Made by a program: the position numbers and the translations under genes. From Ceratodon purpureus (lineage: Eukaryota; Streptophyta; Bryopsida; Pseudoditrichales; Ditrichaceae), in assembly GCA_014871385.1 (NCBI GenBank), contig CM026433.1, positions 15,441,985 to 15,505,984 of the forward strand: 64,000 nt of DNA. The letters are read 5' to 3'. Below the pieces are notes generated by a model. It had not been told where the DNA came from, searched no databases, and worked only from the letters and a program-made list of their open reading frames with translations. Shown in pieces: positions 48,191 to 58,600 of this stretch (positions are counted from its first letter, which is position 1; each line of letters starts with the position of its first letter).

Positions 48191-50196
48191 ATTAGAGTCT
48201 AGAGTTCACCATCAACATGGTATTTGGAAATCTTGCTCATGGCCAAGTGCGTTTTTTGCTTGTCAAATCAACTCAAATGTAGTGATTATGTAAGAAAAGA
48301 TTGATATATTGAAATTTACTTGCAAGGGATGCATAGCCTTTAAAAAAAATTTAAAAAATTGCACATTGTTTATATGCACACTATCCATTGACTTTGGTCC
48401 AATATTCTTTCCTTAACCTCAAAGTTGTAGTAAATAACATATAAATTTAAAGAAAATAAAATAAAATTTATTTTTCCCAAATTTTATTGTTTATTGTCAT
48501 TTACTTTCCATACTTGTACAAATTCAATGTTTTTATGAACTATTCCAATATCTACACCACCTAACCTTCTTTATTTATTTTTTAAACCTTATGAAAAGAA
48601 ATTATCATTCAAATGAGATACATTTGTAAACTAGTATTAAACTACATAAGGTGCAATATCGTTTATTTTGATGCATTTATATGTACGGCCAATATTTGTA
48701 TACTTGGCCTACGTCTGAATTCTTCCTAATTCTATGTGGGTTGTAAAAAAGTCTATAAAACAGTTTCTCAAATCATGTCAATTGAAGTTTTGAGAATTCA
48801 CAACTTGTTCAATATTTGCTGCCCAAAAACCATGTTCTACACTGTATTATAACCCCTTGCATTTCCTTACAGCAATTCCGAAGAACGTATTATTCTAATA
48901 ATTTGAAACACAGTATTTACAACAGCAGATTCTAATTGAAACACCTCCTACTATGTAATAGGCTGTTGCAGGATCAAAGTTGCAGGCTCTGATCAGCATT
49001 CGTCCAAATGGATGTTGTTCCATTCCCATTGCAAACTTTGTCCTGAGCTGCTGAGTCATGAGCTGCTGAGTCACAGAAATGGATTGCTGTTGCCTGAGGC
49101 CAAGTGTTCAAAAGGAAAGAGTTGCTTCTAGCTAGCATAGTCATAAAGCAATCTCAGCTTGAAATGCATTTGGCCAAGATGATCAGTCACTTAGTTCTAA
49201 CTTTCTACTCATGTGGCTCCAAGTTAATTCGCTATAATCCAATGATTGAATTGCTACCTCTGACCTCCAATAGCCTACTGCAAATAGTTCACCACCACGC
49301 CAACATAAATGACACAAAACAGAAACTTTATTACTGTAAGTTAACTCCAACCACCTCCAGAGTCCACAGTAGTCCAGTGCAATGCAAAATTTGCTTTCGT
49401 GTTGGTCGAAACCATGATCATGCTCAACTCTCTCCTCGCAAGTTGCAACCAGAGCCCTGTTTCATAGATTTCCCTCTCCAGATCAGGTGCAGCCTTCTCC
49501 TCATGACAACTTGCAGGTACTAAGTGAGAACTTGGCCCACTTGGTGTAATTTTAAGGTTAGGGGATGAGTGGGACTTTGGACGATGCACATGATAATCAG
49601 AGTGGGGGCTGATTCAAGGCAGAAGTTACTTCCATGTGTGTGTGTGTGTGTGTTTCCATCTCCTTTTCAATCAAATGGGAAGTGTAGTTGTAATCTGAGT
49701 AACACGGCACTGAATTCGCGGCAGGGGGCATTAAGTGGGGTGGGGTGGGGTTCCCTATGAATAGGAGGCCCCAGCTAATGCAAAAGGATGAGTTCTTGGC
49801 CACCGAAACCCTCCACATGGGGTCCCACTACCTCATAACTCACATCCGCCATAACTCGGCTTATAATACCCACGAATGGGATAGAGCTGACCTATATCGG
49901 AGGGAATGGTATCGAGACTCGAGAGGAATCATGGCCATTGGCCTCTCCATTTGGTGACAAATTGAAGAGCGTGTTGCTTCATTAACTTCCCTGGAATCGG
50001 ATTCTATAGTTTTCCCTATTTGAATTGATGGGATATGATTGGTGTGCACACAGAGGTATCAAAGGTCGCAAGTTGTGATGACTGCAGCACATTAGAAATT
50101 CAGGTGTAGATCATTAAACATATTATCAATATACACGCTTGAGTCTGCCTCCGGAGTCCGAATTGAGGTTGACTCCGAATTGGATAGATCACTTGG
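48191..50196. other. Spacer with no gene recognised
   Basis: The first 700 bp are A+T-rich. A (GT)n run lies at 49636-49651. An ORF of 139 codons at 49104-49523 has no family resemblance and no splice context. The stretch 49740-50000 is less A+T-rich, without a call. Confidence 0.4.
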
Positions 50197-50517
50197 GGGT
50201 CTGTCTAAATACCCCCTACGAGAGGTGCTGATGGGGTGGCTCGGAGGGCAGGCTCGGGGGGTTGGGAGGGGAGGGGGCAAATCTCTGCCCCTATTATTTG
50301 CCTTGAGTGGGGGTCCTAGTGATCTCAAAAGGACCTCCCCAGGGTAATTTGGGGCCTACGGCCCCAAATTTGTAAAAAAAAAAACCAAAAAAAGACCCAG
50401 GACCCCAAAACGGGGAAGGGCAGAAAAATGGAACCCACCGAGCCTAGCAACCGAACCAGCGGTTGTGGTTTGGTTGCACCTCTCGTAGGGGGGAAATAAA
50501 GAGACCCGATCACTTGG
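50187..50517. mobile_element. Mutator-type MITE with 32-bp TIRs and 10-bp target duplication
   Basis: The element spans 50197-50507 (311 bp). Its 32-bp ends (50197-50228 and 50476-50507) start GGGTCT and match 27/32 by hand count, with a perfect 17-bp inner part CCCCCTACGAGAGGTGC. The flanking 10-bp direct repeat GATCACTTGG sits at 50187-50196 and 50508-50517. A 9-11 bp duplication with long TIRs beginning with G is typical of MULEs. There is no coding capacity. Confidence 0.82.
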
Positions 50518-51570
50518 CAGCAATTCTAGCAACTGCGAACTCATCACATCGGAGTTATCTGGCAGTGCTATCAAGTCAGGTTATGAAATGGGATCGATGC
50601 CTTTGTCCATTTGTTTGCTGAAATATTAAAAGAATGTTGGTATTACTACTATTATTATTATGATGCCTTCTTCGTCACTCACCCATACTAATTGTGCATG
50701 GGTGAGTTTCACCAAACTTCAATTTAATTCGGAGTGGGTTTGGAAATGGAAAGGAAGAGATGCCTGCACTGGTACCAGCATATTAAAGAGCGCTATGTTC
50801 TACACCTAAAAGTCACAGTTGCTTGGGAGGGAAATTTGTATTCCAATATTTGAGTTGCACAACAATGCACTTTGCCGTCTTCAGGAGGGCCTAAGTTATG
50901 GATATTGCCTACAAATTTATCTCTGCGGTTTGATTTTCAATCGGAAATAGAGATTGAGTTTAGAGAACTTTTTGTAAATATCTAAATCAAATAGAGTTTT
51001 GAGTAATCTAGATAAGTCTTTTTTTTTTTTTTTTTTTTTTTTTCCCTTGAAATCTAGATAAGTGTTTGGCTGTGAGTTTGGTTTCTGGTTTCTGTATTGA
51101 TTATACTGAATGGTCCAAAAACAGTTAGGCTACACAATATTCTAGGCTTTCAATTCACAACTACAGTAAGCTTTTATGGTCCAAAGTTGTGAAATTGACC
51201 ATGTATTTGTAATTCACTATCAAATCTCCAGTTCTTACAGAGTGGCACCCCTAACTTTCTAAGGATAGTAACTTTATTATATGGTAATAACATTAGTAGA
51301 AGACATCGACAAAAACACCCAGCAGAATACCAAAATAAAGCTAAAATTAGAATCAAGCAAATGGTGTTCTCAGTGAATAATTCGGTGTAATTGGACACTT
51401 CTATTTGCTATTCCAGTCGCTTTGGGTTGAGCGTGGCGGAATCCGACTTGGGCCTTGGCCCTACCATTCTCTCGATGTCAGACCACAAGATCCGTGCTTC
51501 CAATTTAAAATACTAATTTTAATAATAATATTTGTCGCCAAGAGCACGTGGTTGTGCGGTAATCCTTGCA
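50518..51570. other. Spacer with a dispersed repeat and a poly(T) insertion
   Basis: Bases about 50690-50975 form the second copy of the 45.0-kb dispersed repeat. A poly(T) insertion with target duplication lies at 51005-51063. No gene seen. Confidence 0.5.
51005..51063 (-). mobile_element. Ultra-short retro-insertion: poly(T) tract flanked by a 13-bp duplication
   Basis: AATCTAGATAAGT occurs at 51005-51017 and 51051-51063. Between them is a 33-bp insert made of C, a long T-run and CCCTTGA. On the minus strand this reads TCAAGGG followed by a poly(A) tail, which resembles the 3' end of the LINE at 55.6 kb (TTCAAG before its A-run). It looks like a target-primed insertion that copied little more than the tail. 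Confidence 0.65.
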
Positions 51571-51949
51571 TAAGGTAATGCGCTCAAAAACCGTCCCGGC
51601 CCAAAAACCGTCCCATAGGCTTTGACATAGGCTGTTCCTGAAACTGTGCAAAATCATTCTAATTCCGTCTATGGCTGCAGAAATTGAGTGCTTGTGATTG
51701 GTGCAGAAACGTCCTATTCAGAGAATCCAAGTGGTCATATTAACCATGACTCTAGGGACGGTTAGTGGAGCACCTAGGGCTGAACATTCAAAAATTCATA
51801 GGAAATTGTAGACTTACTCAAAAAATGATTTTTTTTTTGGGATGGCTTTGCACTAGCTTTGCACTTCATCCAAAAATTATAAAAAAATTCCACCACTATT
51901 CCAAATGAGCAAACCTGAAATTTGGACGGTTTCTGGGCGCATTACCTTA
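51571..51949. mobile_element. TA-flanked MITE with 24-bp TIRs
   Basis: Arms 51573-51596 and 51924-51947 are inverted repeats beginning AGGTAATGCGC, with 22/24 identity. TA lies on both sides (51571-51572, 51948-51949). The 375-bp interior is non-coding. It shares AGGTA ends and TA flanks with the MITE at 12.9 kb, suggesting the same transposase class. Confidence 0.7.
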
Positions 51950-52619
51950 CCTCCTACTTTTGGATTCAAAGTTTAGCTCATCTTTTTGGCATATCCAGAG
52001 TTACACACACTGACGCGAGTTGGATTATTTTCAAGTGAAATTAAATTCTGCGTGCTATGAAGGCTTGTGACTGATTGCTAAGCTGCAACAATCAATGAGT
52101 CCGAGTGCGATCTTGTGCCCAAATTTACTATTGTGTCCAGTCTACACAACATGACTTTGAAGCGATGATGGTTGTTGAACGTCATCTCAAATATCTCAGA
52201 ATTTGTGCAAGGTGCCGACAGTAACATGATACTGGGCCAGGATCTGCACGGCAATATAGACAGGTTCGTCGGCTTCACAGACATGTCTGCGCGCACGAAC
52301 AACAGCGACACCATAGTGCAGGGCACCAACGATTTTCAGATTTGAAAAGCAGAACGTTAGCATCTAAAACTCAGAGTCCTCCGAAGCAGAAAGGCTAGCA
52401 CTTACATCCCATAGTCGTCCAAAGCAGAAACATTCTCACCCACCACACCACTGAAATTCACATCTAGCGACGAGTCCAACACAAACTGAATACAAAAGTC
52501 AGAAACTCAGGGGGCGAGGGAGAAGGTGTGAGCATAGACGTGAGGATCTTCGAGGCATATTGATCGAAGGTGAGTTAAGGTGAGGGTTCTGGTTGCAATC
52601 AGAGACTTGGTGCGAGAGG

Positions 52620-52735
52620 TGAGGGTGAAGCTGTGGAAGGTCAGGGTGAGGCTGCGGAGGAGCTTCGGCAAGGGGTCAGGGTGAGGCTGCAGACGGTGCG
52701 GAGGGTCAGGGTGAGGCTATAGAAGGTCAGGGTGA
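52620..52735 (+). repeat. Minisatellite GGTCAGGGTGAGGCT
   Basis: The words GGTCAGGGTGAG(GCT) recur four times with variable 10-25 nt linkers (AGACGGTGCGGA, ATAGAA and others). Non-coding. Confidence 0.6.
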
Positions 52736-54673
52736 GCAGATGGTGAGACTATGGATGATCTGATGATGATGATGCAATGGAGCGAGCGAGCGGACCCGGG
52801 AGAAAATGCCACCAGATGCTAAATTTATAATAATACAAAGCACGCCCAAATTGGAGGTTTATGAGGTTACTCATCACTGCACAGGATGAGGCCGTCAGTG
52901 CTTAGACGCATGAGATTATTTCGAAAGGGTGATTTACCAAGGGCCCCTTAAAGAGAGAGTGAATGGGAATCGAGTATACAAGAGCGCCTAAATTTGTAAT
53001 CACATCAGAGGTGAACTAGGCAGAGAACACCAAAACAAAAAAGGAGCCAATCAAAGTCTCAGTCACAAATTACTTCTACACCATTTGCCAGTTTTGGTGT
53101 TCTTGTACGTCATTTCTAGTAGTGTAACTATTGAAGATTGGCTCGTAAGAGGCCGAAGACAAGTCTAGTATTCATGAAATTTCCAATCTAATTCATATAG
53201 AGATTCCTAAGATATAAACTGATAAAAATTCAATTGAAGTATAGAGGTTTTGACTATCTACCATTCATGGTGTGAAGCACCAAAGTTTATATCCAATGTT
53301 CAAAAATTCTAAAATTGACCTACTTGGTGGCGATGGCGGCCTTCGGCGCTGGGCGCGATGGCGGACTTGGCTTGTAGCTCACGCGGCAACTCTGCTATGA
53401 GCTCGCCAATACTTTTTTCTACTCCTACTCCCAATTTTAAGTGGTTTGATTGGTTTTTGCACAATTTTCACCACAAGTACGACCTTTCCAAGTTAGGATT
53501 AGGGATTTGTAGCGCCTCTTCCCCCAAGTTATCGTGAGGTCTTAACAAGGTCAGGGACCCAGTTACCGCACACCATACGATGCCAGGGACCCAAGTTTGG
53601 CTGTGTTGTACTCCGCGATGGACAAAGGCTACATCAACAACGGAACACTGAATCCGTTCCAACGCAAAGCGGGAGGGATTTTACCAGGAGGGGCTTTCCA
53701 CAATCATCAAGGTTTGCAGAAACGTGGTATAACCACTTTTAATCTAACTCTAAGGCACAACTTACTGTAGGGTAGGAAATTCCTTTCCTTTCCGCCCATG
53801 TCGTTATTGTATGCGTCGTTGAAGGGAAGCTTCAGAGTGACACACTTGCCGAGTGGTGGGAGTCGCTCTAAACCATGGTAGCTCTAGGCCAAGTGAATTT
53901 CCACAAGCGAGTAGGGCGGCACTTTGCCTACATCCGTACAAGTGGGCCATCAACCACGGCTCAACTCCCGGCGACATTTTTAGCACTTGAAGGGCGACAC
54001 AATGATTTATCAACGCTGGCTCAAGGGTTTTAACCCCAGCACTCCCTTCGGCATCCTTTGGCCGACATGGATTTTGTTCCCGAGCTCCCGCTAGAGTACC
54101 AGAAATATGCAAAGAAGGGGGCGGAACAACTCGGCCCCGTTCTTGCGGAACACGCTGCCGACGAGTTTGATTCTTTACTCATTTTTTGTATAGAGATCAA
54201 ATGTTGCTGCGTTCGATTTCAACAATCGCGGGATACAGTGCAGTCGAGGCAATGCGGCAATCCTGGTGCACTACGACAACCTCATGCTTATTTGCGGCCT
54301 TTGTGGGCACCACCAACACGCGACCGCAAGTTGGCCTTGCAAATGGCATAGCAAAACTCCTCACCGTCATCCTCCTGCACACACTGTGGAGCCCCATGCT
54401 AAGGGTTGTCAGTAGAGGAACAGTGGTTGAAATTGTCGGCTTCTCACGTGACGAACGTGACGGACACGATTTTACCGAACAATCGGACATCCTTATCGAA
54501 CGAGCTTCCGCGCGCGAGTAAAATTACACACCTCACAGTTTGCTGCTATTTACCATGGATGACGCTCGTTGCCGCATCTGCTCGCGTCCGTAGGCATGGG
54601 CGTGCGCGCCCACATGCATGTGCCTGAATGCTCGCGCCCGTCCGCACGCACCCGAGAGCTCGTGCGAGACTTC

Positions 54674-54791
54674 CACCGAGAAGTTGTTTATTTCAATTTG
54701 ATGCTAGCTCCTCCTTTGCGCGCGTGCATGCATGCAGGCATGGATACATGAAAGAATCAAGCATCAAAATGAAATGAACAACTTCCTGGTG
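54674..54791 (+). ncRNA. Strong 32-bp-arm hairpin, candidate small-RNA precursor
   Basis: Arms 54674-54705 and 54760-54791 pair with about 28 Watson-Crick pairs, two G-U wobbles and two mismatches (hand count), around a 54-nt loop. The loop contains GTGCATGCATGCAGGCATG, which is self-complementary. The upper arm includes GAAGTTGTTTATTTCAATTT. There are no TIR/target-site signs of a MITE. No transcript evidence is available. Confidence 0.45.
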
Positions 54792-55662
54792 CAGGTCGGG
54801 CGCGTGCTATTGAGTGTGCGTAGAAAAAATTAGCACGAAAATGAAATGAAACCAAACTCCCAGAATTCATGTCGATATGTTCATATATGATTTGAATCTT
54901 GATTTTTGTACTATTAAAGTTATTTATGTCAAATATAGTTTTATATTTTGTTCATGATTGCATTCATTAATTAAATATGTAAATAACTAATATTTTATGT
55001 TATTCTTGAATTGATTTGCCATATTTCATTCAATTGGCACATACAATAATTTGTCATAAAAAATATAGAAAAACAAAATACATCATAGAATGGGAATGAT
55101 AAAATAAATTAATACATGATAGACTAGGAATGGAAGAAAAAGAGAACAAGTAGATAGAATGGAATAATAGTGAAGTTAAAATGAACAAGATGATAGAATG
55201 GAAGACAATTGGAAAGATAAATCAAATTAAAGATAGGATGGGAGACAAATGGAAGAATAATAAATTAAATTAGTACGTGATAGACTAGGAATGGAAGAAA
55301 AAGAAAATGAGAATATAGAATGGAATAATAATGAAGTTAAGGCCACGATTTTGTCTTCACGTGATCGGCTTTAGAAAAACCTATGTGTTGGTTGTGTGTA
55401 AAAGTAAAAATGTTAATTCAAAAATTTGTATCAATTCAAAAAATGGTCCAAAATTTTCCAAAAAACAGGCATTCTTCATGATTTCTATTTATCATCCCAC
55501 GAAAAATAACCATTCAGCATTCCTCCTCCTGGATCATTGCGAACTCTCTTATTTGGTCGGTTTTGGTGCTTCAACCTTATTATTTTTTTTTTTCTTGAAG
55601 CAAAATTCATTGCAAGGAGATAAAATACAAGCCCTCATCGGGGGAAGCCCAGGGCAGGAGAG

Positions 55663-58600
55663 TTACCAAAAGATTACAAGACGGTTAGCAGGGATGGAGT
55701 TCCAAGCAACATTCAGACCAGTTCTAATACAAAGAATACCATTCTGAGTCCAAGCAGCGTCAAGTTCATCTAAAGCCTTTTGGGCCTTCTCGGGGGTTTT
55801 AGCCCGGTTATGTCTTCGTTTTGTCTTGATCCAGTCGATGCGACCATATTCAAGTAGTGAATCCCAAGTGTAGTCTTGGATTCGTCTGATTGACCAGGCA
55901 GTCCCTTCAAAGACGGCCTCATTGCGTAGTATCCAAGAGCCCCAGAGGACAATGCCCCGAAGAAGGTTCCAGATACGAATGGTACCCATCCTGCGGAGTC
56001 TGATCCTTCTACCGAAGATGCACTGTTCGAGTGAGAAGGTCTTGGCCGGTCCAATGTTTTGTTTTCCCTTCAGGAGCCAGTGAATGATCGTGAAGGCGAA
56101 GGTCCACAGCTTCTTGGACTGGGGGCACTGATAGAAGCGGTGAGAGTATGTTTCGAGAGAGTTGTCCGTGCAGACTGGGCAGCTGGGGTCGGCTCTGGGG
56201 TTGAATTTGTGTCGCCAGGTGTTGGTGGCAACAGCCTGATGCCAAATGGACCAAACAAAAGCTGCTTCCTTCTGCGAGCGACATTTCCAGTTAGTTTTCC
56301 AGTCAAGTGGAAACGTGATTGTTGCTTCGTGGCGCCATTTCCTGTCAATTGAGGTCTGGAGCTGCTGTCTGTTCGATAGAAGTTCTCGCCCAACTTTAGC
56401 ACTAAACATGGTGAGAGGGAGACTGTTCTTCCAGCTCCAAAGTTGCGGGTCGAAGTGTGGCAGCCTCCATACCACTCCATAGTAAACATAAGAGGGGGTT
56501 TTGATAGACTTGCCTACAGGGGCAACTCTGATGATTCTGATCGTACCTTGCCAGCGTCGGACAATGTGTTCCAGTCTTTGAGCTACATCGAGAATGAGGC
56601 TTCGAGATTGTGGGCCGACGGAGTACACTGCGTGACCAAAGGGAAGGGTCGGCAGGCAATTCGGGTCCTGAATGCTGGCTGGTTGCCAAATTCTGCTGGT
56701 TTGGACCAAGAAGAATGGAGTGTCGTCGTCACTGGGTTCAAAACCCCCAATCCATGATCCCTGTCGAAGGAGGATGGGGTCCGTTGAGAGCGCTCTTCCA
56801 AACTCTTGCTCTGTCTTCCTGCAAAGTGATTCAACACTAAGGGATTTTGCGTCGGTTAGGTTGAATTCAGCTTGAAGGGTTTCTATCGGTTTGGGGCGTT
56901 GCAAGGCCATATCCCAGAGATCTGCAACTTTCTGAAGTCCTCTATTGTATAGGGAGAGGGCATTTTGTCGGGAAAGGTTGAGGTCACCACCTTTGTAATT
57001 CAGACCCCACCATAGAGAGACCTCAGATGCTTCCGCCGAGTCAGCACGAGGAGATTCGCGCAGGTTCTTGATCATTCTTTTCCAGGCGAGTTGAACCTTG
57101 GACCAGGTTTTTGATCCTGCAACTGGAGAGTGGTTGTCAACTAGTCCCCAGAGGGGATGGCATGGCCATCGGTTTTGCTTCTCCGGGCTGGACCTCCAGA
57201 GTTTGTTTCTAAGGAACAATTGCAGGTTTGAAGCTCCCGGTAAATATGCGGCAAGCACCCATTTGCAAAGGAGGCTGCAGGTCGCTTCTTGAGGATCGAT
57301 GAGGAAAAGGCCTCCAACCGGTTTCTTTGCACAGCAGTCAAACCAATTAACACGAGTTCTTGCAGAATGCTCCGATCCGGCCCACAGGTAATTTCTCAGA
57401 AGAGCCTTAACTCTGTGGATGGCCTTAACTGACCCGTGCCAGATTGATAAAAAGTACCACAACGAGGATAGAAGAACCTGCTTTACAATCATTGCTCTGC
57501 CTGCTAATGACAATTTGGTTGTGGACCAGTACTCCAGCTTGGATCGAATTCGAGAGATTAGGAATTGATCAATGTCAGCTGTGTCAAGCTTGATTCCGAA
57601 AGGCGTGCCCAGGAGTTTCGAAAGCTCGTTTTCATCTGCCCAAGTCCAGCCAATGTTGGTAATCCAAGCAGGTCTAGGGTGCGTGCTGCACCAGCAGGCA
57701 GAGCTTTTGCTCCAATTAATTTCAAGCCTGGTTGCAGCCTTGAAAGTATTCAACAAATCTACCAGGTGGAGAATGGTTCCTGGGTCACTTACTTCGAGGG
57801 AAATGGATGTATCGTCGGCAAACTGCGATATGAGTTGAGACTGCTGAGAGTTAGGAATCCGAATTCCTTGTATCTCTCCTTGTTGCTGAGCTGACTTGAG
57901 GAGAGAGTTAAGGGATTCAGCGACTAAGATGAACAATAGAGGCGCCAAAGGGCAGCCTTGCCGTACTCCCCTGCAAATGTCGAATGAGGCTGTCTTCTGT
58001 CGGTTGACATTAACACAGGCCGAAGCTCCCGTGAATAACAGCTTAGAGAGGGCGATGTAATAGGGCCCCAGGCCCATTTTCTCCATACATTTGAAAAGGA
58101 AGTGCCAGCTAACCTTATCAAAGGCCTTTCGAAAATCGACCTTTAGGAATAGAAGAGGTTGCTTGGTTCTTCGTGCTGTGTCAATGGTCTCATGAGCCAC
58201 GAACACATTGTCGAGGATGAAGCGCTTTGGCACAAAGGCAGTTTGATCAGGGCTAATCAATTCTGCAAGTAAGGGAGTTAACCTCATTTGGAGAGCTTTC
58301 GCCAGGATTTTGTAGGCCGAATTGAGGAGTGTAATCGGTCTCTGATTGCCTAGGTCTTCTTGCGGTCCTGTTTTGGGAATTAGAGAGATGGCACCTTGAG
58401 TCATTTGCTTGGGCAATCGTTCCGCTTGGAGAGCCTGGTTGACCATTCGGAGATAATCTGGGGCAAGCAGGTTCCAATGGTGGGTATAGAATACTATACT
58501 CACTCCATCTGGGCCGAGAGCTTTATCTCGTGCAAGAGCCTTTGCTGCGGTCCTTAGTTCTTCGACAGTGAGGTCGCAGTTGAGTTGATCTCTCATTCTT

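Larger units (their letters stand above)
51950..55568. other. Spacer with minisatellite, hairpin and unclassified sequence
   Basis: It contains a GGTCAGGGTGAGGCT minisatellite (about 52620-52735), moderately G+C-rich sequence at 53330-54740 with ORFs up to about 110 codons that I cannot assign, a strong hairpin (54674-54791), and then very A+T-rich sequence with GATAGAATGG/GAATGGAAGA repeats (about 55080-55325). A decayed transposon in 53.4-54.5 kb is possible. Confidence 0.4.

Noticed and set aside
49104-49523. 139-codon plus-strand ORF
   Set aside because: Composition is ordinary and there is no domain, homologue or exon context; likely chance.
53804-54521. Coding gene suggested by several overlapping ORFs of about 97-111 codons on both strands
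   Set aside because: No frame shows a recognisable domain or joins across splice sites; kept as unclassified sequence, possibly a decayed transposon.
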